DNA from: Streptomyces sp. ISL-43
GTDB taxonomy: Bacteria; Actinomycetota; Actinomycetes; Streptomycetales; Streptomycetaceae
DNA length: 64,000 nucleotides
Reading direction: 5' to 3'
Assembly (NCBI RefSeq): GCF_018614195.1
Contig: NZ_JAGGOT010000059.1
Coordinates: forward strand, 1-64,000
Made by a program: the position numbers and the translations under genes
Shown here: positions 25,041 through 33,576 of the stretch, one piece after another
Position numbering within the stretch: the stretch's first letter is position 1
Layout: the number at the start of each line of letters is the position of its first letter
The notes under the pieces: model-generated
Seen by the model: only the letters and a program-made list of their open reading frames with translations
Database searches by the model: none
What the model was told of the DNA's origin: nothing

Positions 25041-26258
25041 CTACGGGGTGAGGAAGTGGAACCCGGGCCGCGGGTGCATCAGGAAGTCGTGGTGCGAGAT
25101 GTTCCAGGCATAGGCGCCCGCGAGCCCGAAGGCCACACGGTCTCCGGCCCGCAGACCGGGGGCCGGCACGTTCCGGGACAGCAGGTCCTTCGGGGTGCAG
25201 AGCTGGCCGGTGAGGGTGACCCGTCCGGTGGCGGCGGCAGCGGACGGCCTGGGCCAGGGGTGGGGCCACTCGCTCACGGGAATCACGGTGCAGGGCTGGT
25301 CGTGTCCCTTGGTCGCCGGGGTCCGCATGTGGTGGGTGCCGCCGCGGACCACGGCGAACTCCTCGCCGTGGCTGTGCTTCACGTCCAGCACCTCGGTGGC
25401 GTACCAGCCGCAGTACGCGCTCACGGCGCGCCCCGGCTCGATCCGCAGGGTGAGGTCCGGGTGCGCGTCCGCGAGGCGGCCGAGGCCCGCGCCGTACGCC
25501 GTCCAGTCGAAGCGGCGCTCCGGGGCCGCGTAGTCGACGCTCATGCCGCCGCCCACGTTGACCTCGGTGAGCCGGATCCGGTGCCGGGCGGCGAGGTCGG
25601 CGGCCCAGGCGACGACCGATTCGGCGACCGCGAGCTGCTCCGGGGCGTCGAGGCCGCTGGCCAGGTGGGCGTGCACGCCCAGCAGCCGGAGCTGCGGGTA
25701 GGTGCCGTCGGTGAGCAGGCGGACGGCCGTGTCGGCGTCGGCCGGGTCGAGTCCGAAGGGCGTCGGACGGCCTCCCATGGCCAGCGAGCTGCCTTCGAGG
25801 GAGGCGGCGGCCAGGGGGAGGTTGAAGCGGAGCAGGATCCCGGGGAGGGGCCCGCGGCCGGGGGTGGTGCGGGCGGCGAGGGCGGCCAGTACGTGCAGTT
25901 CATGCAGGCTCTCCACGTGGAAGCGCTCCACGCCCAGTTCGAGGGCGGTGGTGAGTTCCGCGGGCGTCTTGCCGGGCCCGCTGAAGGCCAGCGGGCGGCC
26001 CGGCGCGGCCTTGGCCACGTGGGCGAGTTCTCCGCCGGAGGAGACCTCGTAGCCGTCGACGTAAGGGCCGAGGGCGGCCAGGATCTCGGCCTCCGGGTTG
26101 GCCTTGGCCGCGTAGTACAGCTCGACCCGTTCCGGGAGGGCGGCCCGCACGGTGGCGGCGTGCTCGCGCAGGGCGCTCAAGTCGTACAGGTAGGAGGGCA
26201 GTTCGGCGCTGTCGAGGGCGAGCAGGCGGTCGCGCACCGCGGGGGTCGGGGTGGTCAT
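25041..26258 (-). CDS. Type III PLP-dependent decarboxylase (siderophore biosynthesis)
   Basis: This 405-residue protein has the alanine-racemase-like barrel with the PLP lysine in ELYYAAKANPEAEIL (near 52), the glycine loop VNVGGGMSVDY and the catalytic-cysteine region LTGQLCTPKDLL near the C-terminus. It belongs to the LysA/ornithine/diaminopimelate decarboxylase group, to which the staphyloferrin enzyme SbnH also belongs. The start overlaps the end of the NIS synthetase gene by four bases. It probably decarboxylates an amino acid or a citrate-amino acid intermediate to give the amine building block. It is the last gene of the operon before the terminator. Confidence 0.9.
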   Translation of the reverse strand: MTTPTPAVRDRLLALDSAELPSYLYDLSALREHAATVRAALPERVELYYAAKANPEAEILAALGPYVDGYEVSSGGELAHVAKAAPGRPLAFSGPGKTPAELTTALELGVERFHVESLHELHVLAALAARTTPGRGPLPGILLRFNLPLAAASLEGSSLAMGGRPTPFGLDPADADTAVRLLTDGTYPQLRLLGVHAHLASGLDAPEQLAVAESVVAWAADLAARHRIRLTEVNVGGGMSVDYAAPERRFDWTAYGAGLGRLADAHPDLTLRIEPGRAVSAYCGWYATEVLDVKHSHGEEFAVVRGGTHHMRTPATKGHDQPCTVIPVSEWPHPWPRPSAAAATGRVTLTGQLCTPKDLLSRNVPAPGLRAGDRVAFGLAGAYAWNISHHDFLMHPRPGFHFLTP

Positions 26259-28090
26259 CGGGCGCTCCGTGTGTCTCGTGCGTGTTCGAGGTCGTGGTCG
26301 TGGCGGTCGTCGGTCTGGTTCCGCAGTGCCTGGGACAGCACGTCCTCGGCGAACGGGGAGGCGAGCCGGACGTAGCCGGCGTCCCGGTCGGCCTTGCGCT
26401 CCCAGCGGGTGAGCAGGTTGGCCTTGGCGGGCAGCGGCACCCCGGCGAGGAGGGCGGCCAGCCGCGGCGGGCAGCCGCCCAGGTCGGCGTACGCCTGCAG
26501 GGTGGCGCGGACCTGGGCCCACAGGGCTGCTTCCGAGTGCGGGTGCAGGTCCGCGAGGGCGGCGAGCATCTCGGCGATGTGGTTGACCAGCAGGCAGTAC
26601 ACGACCCGGTCCCAGCCGCGCTCGGCGTCGTACGTCATCGGGGCCGCGACCTCCTGCGGCAGGGCGGCGAGAAGGTCCGCGTGCTGCTCGGGGACCAGCT
26701 TGGTGCCCTCCAGGTCGCGGAAGAGGACCTGGGCCGGCATGCCCTCCTCGTCGACGCAGACGACGACGTTCTGCAGGTGCGGCTCGAGTACGAGTCCGTG
26801 GTCGAAGTACGCGGCCATGACCGGCGGGACGAGCAGCTTGAGGTACGCCGTCCACCAGTCGAGTGCCCTCTGCGCGGAGGCGTCTGCCAGCAGGTGGGAG
26901 ATGTGTCCCGGGCCGGTGGGGTACTCGTCGGCGACGGCGGCGGCGAGCAGGGGAGTGGTGCCGGGCATGAGCCGGGCGAGCAGGCCCTCCCGGAGGATCA
27001 CGCCGAAGCCCTCGAGGAGGGAGCGGTCCGGGGTGCCGTCGGGGCCGGGCAGGGCGATGCTGCGGTAGGCGGGCTCGCGGAGCATGGCGGTGCCCGGGAA
27101 GCGGCTCTCCAGGTCCGCGAGGACCGGGGCCAGCAGGCGGGTCAGGGCGACCGCGCCGGAGAGTTCGTAACTCGCGTTCTTTCGCAGGCAGTTGGTGATG
27201 CGGATGTTGAGGCTGAACTTCAGGAAGGTGTTGCCGTCGTACAGCGTGCGCACCGAGGCGGTGGCGGCGAACGGCTTGCCGCCGACGCCCAGGTCCAGGA
27301 TGTCGCCGCGGTCCAATGCCGCGCGCAGCTGCGGGTGGTGGCTCAGCATCTCGTACTGCCACGGGTGCACGGGCAGCAGCCGGTAGCCCTCGGGCACATC
27401 GGCGCGGAGCCGGTCGAGGGCCTGCGCCGAACCCTCGGCGGAGGTCTCCTGCGCGATCAGGTGCTCGCGGACGGCGAGGTGGCGCAGTGGGAAGGAGGCG
27501 CCGGTCTCGGGCGCGTACGCGAGCCAGGAAGCGGTGTCGCCGGTACGGGCCTTGGGGGTGGGGTGGAAGCGGTGGCCGAAGACGAGGGACTGCTCGGATT
27601 CCACGTAGGCGGCGAGCCCGTCGCCGTCCCCGACGACGGTGTCCGTGGCCGGCCGGTCGGCGCGAAGGGCGAGCGCGGCCGACACCGCCTGATGGCTGGA
27701 GGCGATCTGCTCCAGGAACTCCCCGTTGCGCACGTCGGTCCGCAGGGTCAGCTCGTCGTGGACGTACTCGGCGAGGCGGCGCCAGTCGATCTCGGCCCAT
27801 CCGCCGTCCTGCCGCTCCCGCACCGGTCCGGTGAACCGGTGCGCACCCAGCAGCGACGTACGCCGCAGGGCGGCGCGCAGCAGTACCCCGCGGCGGGGCA
27901 GCCACAGCAGCAGGTGGCCGTCCGCCACGGCGGTCTGGTGTTCCGGTCCGGACAGCTCGCGCAGCAGGCAGTTCAGGAGGGTGTGGGCGACCGCTTCGTC
28001 GGCCGTGGGCAGCCCGGCCGGTGCGGTGGAGGGGGCGACGGCGGCGCGGGTGGCGGCGGAAGCGGTACCGATTGCATCGGTCAGAGACAT
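26255..28090 (-). CDS. IucA/IucC-family NIS siderophore synthetase (second in operon)
   Basis: This 611-residue protein has family motifs HPWQYEMLSHHPQLR, an ATP-site region with ATASVRTLYDGNTFLKFSLN followed by IRITNCLRKN, and the metal/nucleotide residues in HGLVLEPHLQNVVV. An FhuF-like C-terminal region contains LFRDLEGTKLV. NIS synthetases activate a carboxylate of citrate or a similar acid with ATP and join it to an amine or alcohol. GGAG lies upstream of the ATG, which overlaps the MFS stop by one base. Together with the second synthetase and the decarboxylase it should assemble a carboxylate-type siderophore. Confidence 0.92.
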   Translation of the reverse strand: MSLTDAIGTASAATRAAVAPSTAPAGLPTADEAVAHTLLNCLLRELSGPEHQTAVADGHLLLWLPRRGVLLRAALRRTSLLGAHRFTGPVRERQDGGWAEIDWRRLAEYVHDELTLRTDVRNGEFLEQIASSHQAVSAALALRADRPATDTVVGDGDGLAAYVESEQSLVFGHRFHPTPKARTGDTASWLAYAPETGASFPLRHLAVREHLIAQETSAEGSAQALDRLRADVPEGYRLLPVHPWQYEMLSHHPQLRAALDRGDILDLGVGGKPFAATASVRTLYDGNTFLKFSLNIRITNCLRKNASYELSGAVALTRLLAPVLADLESRFPGTAMLREPAYRSIALPGPDGTPDRSLLEGFGVILREGLLARLMPGTTPLLAAAVADEYPTGPGHISHLLADASAQRALDWWTAYLKLLVPPVMAAYFDHGLVLEPHLQNVVVCVDEEGMPAQVLFRDLEGTKLVPEQHADLLAALPQEVAAPMTYDAERGWDRVVYCLLVNHIAEMLAALADLHPHSEAALWAQVRATLQAYADLGGCPPRLAALLAGVPLPAKANLLTRWERKADRDAGYVRLASPFAEDVLSQALRNQTDDRHDHDLEHARDTRSAR

Positions 28091-29373
28091 CAACGGCTCC
28101 AGCGTGTGCGGAGAGAGCGGGGGGAACGAAGGTTCAGGGCCGGAAGGGCGGTCACGCAGACGGTGACCACTGCCACGGCGGTGCCGGTGAGCACGGGCGC
28201 GGTCGGCCCGTACAGGCTGTTGCCCGCGGCCGCGGCCAGGCCGGCGACGACGGCGCCGGCTTTGGAGAAGAACTCGATCGAGCCGAACAGCCCGCCCGGG
28301 GCCCGGCCCTTGGCGCAGTCGGAGGCCATCACGGCGAGGCAGACGAGGCCGAGGGTGAGGCCCGCGCCGAGCAGCAGGCGTACGGCGACCAAAGTGGCGA
28401 GCGAATGGGCCAGTCCGTGCCCGGCCAGGCCGATGGCTATGCAGGCGAAGCCGAGCGCGACACCGAGGCGGGGACACCGGTGGAAGGCCGAGTGCACCCA
28501 CATCGCCGCTGCGAGATAGCACAGGTGGGGCAGGGCGAAGAGGACGCCGGAGACCGCCGCGGAGGTGCCGGGGATCCGCTCCTCGATGAGGGAGATCAAG
28601 TACGGGAAGGAGATGACCGTGGAGAAGACGAACGCGAACTCCAGTGCGTACAGGCCGTGCAGGGAGGTCATGCGCTCGGTGCGGGGGCCTTCGTCCTGCT
28701 TCCCGGCTACCGGGGTGTCGTCGGCCGCCGGCCGCTCCTCGGGTTTCGTCCGGACGCCACGGGATTCCGGCAGCGCTGCGATCAGCAGCGCGGCCGTCAG
28801 CGGCAGGACGGCCAGCAGGGCGTACTGGCGGTGCGGTGACAGCCAGGGCGAGAGGCTGCCCACCGCGATCGGAGCGAAGACCAGGGCAGCGCGGGCAGCG
28901 CCCTGCATCAGGGTGAGGGCCTTGGACAGCTGCGGGCCCTCCAGAGCGGCGCCCAGGTAGCCGTTGGAGGCGGCGAAGGTACCGCCGAGGATGCCCTGGA
29001 GCGCCAGGGCCACGGTGAAGGCGGCGATCGAGTCGGCCCAGCCGGCCAGCAGGAAGGACACCGCCAGACCCAACTGGGCGCGCAGCAGCAGTCGTTTGCG
29101 GCCGAACCGGTCGGCGATCCGCCCCCACAGGGGGGCGCCGACGGCCGCGAAGACGGTCGGGACGATGTAGAGCACGCCGGCCCAGCTCGCGTCGCGGTCG
29201 CCGAGTTCCGGGAGGATCTCGGTGAGGAAGGGCGGCAGGCCGAGCGCGGCGAAGGAGGCCACGAAGTAGCAGCCGGCGACGGCGTGCACCTGTCTGCGGC
29301 CGAGGGCCGGGCGCGGCCCGGGGCCGGCCGCGGAGTACGCCCCGCGCCGGTCGGTTGGTGCGCTCGCGCTCAC
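28090..29373 (-). CDS. MFS transporter, probable siderophore exporter
   Basis: The protein has 427 residues from GTG 29373, which overlaps the stop of the preceding NIS gene. It has twelve predicted helices in two halves. The MFS signature GRIADRFGRKRLLLR lies between helices two and three, and a charged central loop lies near 210-240. It sits between the two NIS synthetase genes, as exporters such as SbnD do in staphyloferrin-type clusters, so secretion of the finished siderophore is the likely role. Confidence 0.9.
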   Translation of the reverse strand: MSASAPTDRRGAYSAAGPGPRPALGRRQVHAVAGCYFVASFAALGLPPFLTEILPELGDRDASWAGVLYIVPTVFAAVGAPLWGRIADRFGRKRLLLRAQLGLAVSFLLAGWADSIAAFTVALALQGILGGTFAASNGYLGAALEGPQLSKALTLMQGAARAALVFAPIAVGSLSPWLSPHRQYALLAVLPLTAALLIAALPESRGVRTKPEERPAADDTPVAGKQDEGPRTERMTSLHGLYALEFAFVFSTVISFPYLISLIEERIPGTSAAVSGVLFALPHLCYLAAAMWVHSAFHRCPRLGVALGFACIAIGLAGHGLAHSLATLVAVRLLLGAGLTLGLVCLAVMASDCAKGRAPGGLFGSIEFFSKAGAVVAGLAAAAGNSLYGPTAPVLTGTAVAVVTVCVTALPALNLRSPRSLRTRWSR

Positions 29374-31163
29374 TGCGGACCCTCCGCGCGCAGCAGGTAG
29401 TTGGGGCCGGTGGTGTAGTGCTTGTTGATGTCGGCGGCGCCCGAGCGTTCCTTGCTGAGCAGGGTTCCGGCGCTGACCATCGCCTTGATCGGCAGCTGCG
29501 GGGCGTCCAGGACGTGGGCGCGCAGCGTGGCGCCCGGCTCTCCCGGTCCGGTGCCGAGCCGTCCGACCGCCTCGGCGAGCCGGTCGCGTACGAGGTCCAG
29601 CAGGGTCCCGGCCTCGGCGCGGCCGTGCCGGGCCAGCCCGAAGGCGTACGAACCGGCGCACAGGTGCAGGGTGATCGTGGTGAACATGTCGGTGAGCGGT
29701 CGGTCGTCGTCGCACAGGACGCGGGCGTCGTCGAAGCCGAGCGGGGCGTCGGCGCCGAGCGTCGCGCGTACGCGGGCCGCGTTGACGCGCGGGCTGTCGT
29801 CGTCCTTGAGTAGCAGTCGCATGCGGGTGGCACCGGCCGGACCGTGGTCGAGGACGAGGGAGATGTTCTGCTGGTGCGACTCGAGGGCGATGCCGTAGCC
29901 GAACAGGGTCGTCTGCCAGTCGAGGAGCAGCCGCAGGTAGGCGTCCAGCAGGGCGATCGGGTCGCCGCCGTAGAACCGGTCGGCGAGGTGGTCGATCAGC
30001 AGCCGCCCGCCGGGGGCTTCGGCGAGCAGTGCGGCGAGCGGGGTGACGACGGCGTCTTCGAGGCCGGCCGGGTAGCGGCGGCAGAGCGCGGCGAGGAGCT
30101 CGTGTCCGGCGTGGGCGTGGACGGTCTCGTCGGCGTGCAGGATCACGCCCTGGAAGCGCGGTTCGCGTGCGATGACGGTTTCCAGCAGGCGCTGGCCCGC
30201 GACCCCGTCGGCGAGGAAGCCGGGCCTGATGATGCGGCGGTTGCGCAGTCCCAGGGTGGCGGTGGCCATCGGGACCTTGATGTGCAGGGTGGGGTCGCCC
30301 GTGACGGCGACCGTACGCATGGACAGCGTGGGGACGACGTCCAGGTACGGGCGCTCGGCGAGGACGGCCCGGTCGGCCAGGCCCGCGGCGCGCAGGGCCT
30401 CGCGCAGCGGTGCGCCGACCGTGAGCGGGTGTACGGGAAGGGCGAGGTGGCTGTGGTCGAGCTCGGGCAGGCCGAGCGCGGCCGGGGTGGGCCAGGCGGC
30501 GGGCAGCGCGGCCGGGCCGCCGGCCACGGTGAGGTCCCGGTGCGGCACGGCGATCCAGCGCAGCGCGAAGCGCGGGTGGAACTCGGGCGCGTAGGACCGC
30601 AGTTGGTCCTCGTCGAGGCCGGATCGACCGCGCGCGGTGGGGTACACGGGGTGATCGAGGCGCGCGGCGAGCGTGTCGTGGGCGAGCCCGCCCGCGATAC
30701 CGGTCCAGTGGGCGGGGTCGGCGCCGTGCTCGGCGGCCAGGGTGGCGGCGACCTCGTCGCGGGTGCGGCCGTGCAGGCGCATGGTCGCGAGGGTCTGGCG
30801 GCACTCCTCGGAGAAGGCGTCGAAGCCGCCCCGGTCGGCGGGGTCGGCGAGCGCGCTCAGGGCGTCGAGGACCTCGTCGTGCGTGGTCAGCTCGCGGCCG
30901 TCGGACTCCCGGGTGAGCTGCGGCAGCCGGGCGGCGTACTCGCTCTGGTAGCCGTCCTCGACGACCGGGAGGAGCAGGGCGTCGCCGTCGCCGGCCGGCA
31001 GCCGCAGCCAGCGCCCGTCCGCACGGTCGACGGGCGTGGTGCGGGTGCGCAGACCGGCCACGTCCTCGCGCAGGAGCGCGCCGAGAACGCGGAGCAGGAG
31101 TTCCGCTTCGGTGGTGCCGCAGTCGGTGGCGATGGCCGTGGCGGCCGAGACGGTCGTGCTCAC
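29370..31163 (-). CDS. IucA/IucC-family NIS siderophore synthetase (first in operon)
   Basis: The protein has 597 residues from GTG 31163, overlapping the ATP-grasp stop by four bases. Family motifs are LALPVHPLTV, PTLSMRTVAV, LHIKVPMATATLGLRNRR followed by IIRPGF, HADETVHAHAGHELLAAL, GYGIALESHQQNISLV and an FhuF-like C-terminal region with LLLKDDD. It is clearly a different subtype from the other synthetase in the operon, so the two probably make successive, non-identical bonds. The sequence alone does not fix the substrate class. Confidence 0.92.
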   Translation of the reverse strand: MSTTVSAATAIATDCGTTEAELLLRVLGALLREDVAGLRTRTTPVDRADGRWLRLPAGDGDALLLPVVEDGYQSEYAARLPQLTRESDGRELTTHDEVLDALSALADPADRGGFDAFSEECRQTLATMRLHGRTRDEVAATLAAEHGADPAHWTGIAGGLAHDTLAARLDHPVYPTARGRSGLDEDQLRSYAPEFHPRFALRWIAVPHRDLTVAGGPAALPAAWPTPAALGLPELDHSHLALPVHPLTVGAPLREALRAAGLADRAVLAERPYLDVVPTLSMRTVAVTGDPTLHIKVPMATATLGLRNRRIIRPGFLADGVAGQRLLETVIAREPRFQGVILHADETVHAHAGHELLAALCRRYPAGLEDAVVTPLAALLAEAPGGRLLIDHLADRFYGGDPIALLDAYLRLLLDWQTTLFGYGIALESHQQNISLVLDHGPAGATRMRLLLKDDDSPRVNAARVRATLGADAPLGFDDARVLCDDDRPLTDMFTTITLHLCAGSYAFGLARHGRAEAGTLLDLVRDRLAEAVGRLGTGPGEPGATLRAHVLDAPQLPIKAMVSAGTLLSKERSGAADINKHYTTGPNYLLRAEGPQ

Positions 31164-32356
31164 GGGGTGATCTCCCAGCGCTGGGCCGCGAGGTAGTCGG
31201 CGGCGACGCGTTCGACGGTCTCGTGGTCCGTGTCGCGGCCGAGCGCGCGCAGCACTCCGATGAAGTCGCGGTTGGTGTGGTACAGCTCGTGCCGCTCCGC
31301 CACGGCGCGCAGCGGCCGGTACGTCAGCTCGACTCCCTCGACGACGAGATCGGCGGGCCCGGGCGCCGCCGTGAGCGCGCCGGCGCTCTGGGCGCACGGG
31401 TAGTCGACGAGGGCGACGCCGTCCGTGCGGGCACCGAGGTCGGCGGGCAGCGGCTCGCCCAGGTGGGTGCGCAGGACGTGCTCGAACAGCGGGATGTCCA
31501 GCAGCCGCGCGAGCATCAGGTCGATCTGGTCCCCGATGGCCCGGTAGTTGACCTCGATGATGCGGGCCCGGCCGTCCTTCACGACGAACTCCGTGTGGCA
31601 GATGCCGAATCCGACGCCGAGGGCGTCGAGCTGGGCGAGGATCTGCTCGACGACGTGTTCGGGGTGGGCGCTGACGAAGGTGGAGCGCTCCTCGATGAAG
31701 TGCGGGGGTGCGGACAGTCGGGTGCGGAAGCCGCCCAGCACGTGGCGGACCCGGCCGTCGCCGAGGGTCTCCAGGCTGCACAGTTCGCCGGCCAGGTACT
31801 CCTCGACGACCAGGGCCACCCGCGGCCGGCGGGACTGTATCTCCTTGCAGCGCAGTACGAGTTCCTCGGGACCGTCGACCAGCACCACGTCCTCGCTGGC
31901 CACGCCCTCCCGGGGCTTGACCACGCACGGGTAGGGCACGTCGAGGGCGGTGAGGCCGGCCGGGTCCTGACCGGCGGCCAGCTCCGTCGACCACACCGCG
32001 TCGAGTCCGCTCGCGGTCAGGTGGCGGCGCATCTGGGCTTTGTCCTTGACGCGCAGCGCCGTCCGCCAGTCCTTGGCGGGGAGGCCGAAGTAGTCCGCGG
32101 CCAGGGCCGTTTGGGTCTGGAGGTGATCGCTGTTGGTGAACACGGCGTCGGGCGTGTGGTGGGTGGATATCCGGCTGATGACCGCGCGGAAGTCGCGTAC
32201 GTCGCACTCCAGGACCTCGGCGTCCGGCGCCGTGCGGAGGTGGGCCGCGGGCTGGTCGGTGAGGACGGTGACGTCGAGGCCGAGTCGGGCCGCGGCCGGG
32301 AGGAACCCCTCGGTGACCGAGTCTGTGGGGTTGAGTGCGAGCAGGTACAACCGCAT
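31160..32356 (-). CDS. ATP-grasp ligase, first gene of the siderophore operon
   Basis: This 398-residue protein has an N-terminal Rossmann-like domain, then the ATP-grasp fold. The nucleotide lysines are in DVPYPCVVKPREGVASEDVV, the hinge in VALVVEEYLAGEL, and the metal residues in TEFVVKDGRARIIEVNYRAI. AAGGGG precedes the ATG. ATP-grasp ligases form amide bonds through acyl phosphates. One inside an NIS operon is unusual and may attach an amino acid to the citrate-amine product. It is promoter-proximal, about 100 bases from an iron box, so the whole five-gene operon should be iron-regulated. Confidence 0.88.
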   Translation of the reverse strand: MRLYLLALNPTDSVTEGFLPAAARLGLDVTVLTDQPAAHLRTAPDAEVLECDVRDFRAVISRISTHHTPDAVFTNSDHLQTQTALAADYFGLPAKDWRTALRVKDKAQMRRHLTASGLDAVWSTELAAGQDPAGLTALDVPYPCVVKPREGVASEDVVLVDGPEELVLRCKEIQSRRPRVALVVEEYLAGELCSLETLGDGRVRHVLGGFRTRLSAPPHFIEERSTFVSAHPEHVVEQILAQLDALGVGFGICHTEFVVKDGRARIIEVNYRAIGDQIDLMLARLLDIPLFEHVLRTHLGEPLPADLGARTDGVALVDYPCAQSAGALTAAPGPADLVVEGVELTYRPLRAVAERHELYHTNRDFIGVLRALGRDTDHETVERVAADYLAAQRWEITP

Positions 32357-32459
32357 GGGTTGAGCCCCTTCCGAATCCTGAGCTGTGGGGGAGCGGGCTG
32401 ACTGTTTTCCGGCACGCCTCGGTGCCGACGGATTCCCTCATCCGCCAGCACGAGTCAGC

Positions 32460-32478
32460 TTAGGTTAGCCAACCCTTA
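32460..32478 (-). promoter_or_regulatory. Iron box for the siderophore operon
   Basis: TTAGGTTAGCCAACCCTTA closely fits the DtxR/IdeR/DmdR consensus, a 19-base interrupted palindrome of TTAGG and CCTAA halves. It lies about 100 bases upstream of the ATP-grasp gene in the divergent promoter region. Confidence 0.85.
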
Positions 32479-32538
32479 GTCTCAACTCGGGTTCGAGGCG
32501 CGGGGTGTGGCGTGCTGGCATGATCATAAAGCATTGGG

Positions 32539-32557
32539 TTAAGGTAAGGCTTACCTA
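32539..32557 (+). promoter_or_regulatory. Iron box for the FhuF-like reductase gene
   Basis: TTAAGGTAAGGCTTACCTA contains a near-perfect palindrome, AGGTAAG-G-CTTACCT, of the DtxR/DmdR type. It lies 46 bases upstream of the ATG at 32603. Confidence 0.85.
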
Positions 32558-32602
32558 CTCTTCCGTAACCGGAGTTTTCGTGCCGCACATGATCGAGAAC
32601 CG

Positions 32603-33472
32603 ATGACCACGGTCCCGCGCATCGCGTCGCCCGTACGGCCGGCCCCGTCCGCCGCCGCCACGCTCGCGCGGACCTACGGTCGCCTCGCGGCCGTCTGCGA
32701 GGCGCTGGACGTTCGGGTGGCCACCGGCATCGCGCAGCCCGGGCACTGGGTCAACGGCGCGGAACTCGCCCGACCGGCCGGGGACCAGGACGCCCTGGAC
32801 GCCTTCGTCGCCGCCGAGGCCGCACGCATCCGGGCGGGGCACGGGCACGATCCGCGTCCCGACGTCGCCGCGTCGCGCGCGCTCCACGACTACCTCTGGT
32901 CCGTCAGCCTGCTGATGAGCGGCGCCTGGTACCTGGAGCGGCGCGTACCGCGCATCCGACCGCGCGAAGTGCGTGTAGACCTCTCGACGGGCGCGTTCGA
33001 GATCGTTGCGGGGGCCGGATTCGCATGCCTGCCCGGCGACTCGGCGGCGCACTTGCCGGGGGCCCGGACGGTGTCCGACGAGGAGGCCCTGCGCGCCGAG
33101 TTGCGTGCGGCCGTCGCCGATCACGTACGGCCACTGCTGGCCGCGATCGGTCCGCGGGTCCGACGCCGGGACCGGGCCCTGTGGGGCATGGTCGCCGACG
33201 ACCTCGTCTCCGGCATCTGGCACCTCGGGCGCGTACTCGGCCAGGAGGACCGTGCGGTGCGGGAGGCGACCGAGCTGCTCCCGACCGCCATCGCGCCCTT
33301 CCCCGGCGGTGCCGACTTCAGGCGGCTCGCGGACCGCTCCGGGCAGCTGCACCCGACCCGCACCCGGCTCGGCTGCTGCATGTACTACACCCTGGACGCG
33401 GCCCGGTCCTGCGCGACCTGCCCCCGGACCTGCGACGCGGAACGGCTGCGCCGGATCGAGGGCGAAGGCTGA
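32603..33472 (+). CDS. FhuF-like (2Fe-2S) ferric siderophore reductase
   Basis: This 289-residue soluble protein has the diagnostic C-terminal iron-sulfur ligand pattern C-C-x10-C-x2-C (Cys258, 259, 270 and 273), with a further Cys277. FhuF proteins reduce iron in imported ferric siderophores in the cytosol and release it. The gene is divergent from the siderophore operon, preceded by its own iron box, and ends at a bidirectional terminator shared with the binding-protein gene. Confidence 0.9.
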   Translation: MTTVPRIASPVRPAPSAAATLARTYGRLAAVCEALDVRVATGIAQPGHWVNGAELARPAGDQDALDAFVAAEAARIRAGHGHDPRPDVAASRALHDYLWSVSLLMSGAWYLERRVPRIRPREVRVDLSTGAFEIVAGAGFACLPGDSAAHLPGARTVSDEEALRAELRAAVADHVRPLLAAIGPRVRRRDRALWGMVADDLVSGIWHLGRVLGQEDRAVREATELLPTAIAPFPGGADFRRLADRSGQLHPTRTRLGCCMYYTLDAARSCATCPRTCDAERLRRIEGEG

Positions 33473-33500
33473 GCGGGCCTCGCACCCTCGCCCGTACACA

Positions 33501-33558
33501 CCAAAGGGTCGGCCCCGGCCCGCGTACCGAGGTACGCGGGCCGGGGCCGACCCTTTGG
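33501..33558. terminator. Bidirectional terminator, 28-bp perfect stem
   Basis: The arms 33501-33528 and 33531-33558 are perfect reverse complements over 28 bases, with only two bases between them. It lies between the convergent reductase and binding-protein genes, 28 and 18 bases from their stops, and should end transcription from both sides. Confidence 0.92.
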
Positions 33559-33576
33559 GCTGGTGGGGCGCGCCGC

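Noticed and set aside
22875..26375. 1166-residue plus-strand frame
   Set aside because: It runs antisense to the DUF305 and decarboxylase genes and through the membrane-protein gene in a wrong frame, and it is very rich in Arg and Gly.
26282..28519. 745-residue plus-strand frame across the NIS synthetase gene
   Set aside because: It is antisense to a well-supported IucA/IucC gene, with Gly/Glu/Val-rich shadow composition and no motif.
25041..32356. Calling the siderophore operon a desferrioxamine cluster
   Set aside because: There is no N-hydroxylase or DesC-like acyltransferase, and two different NIS synthetases and an ATP-grasp ligase are present. The gene set is different.
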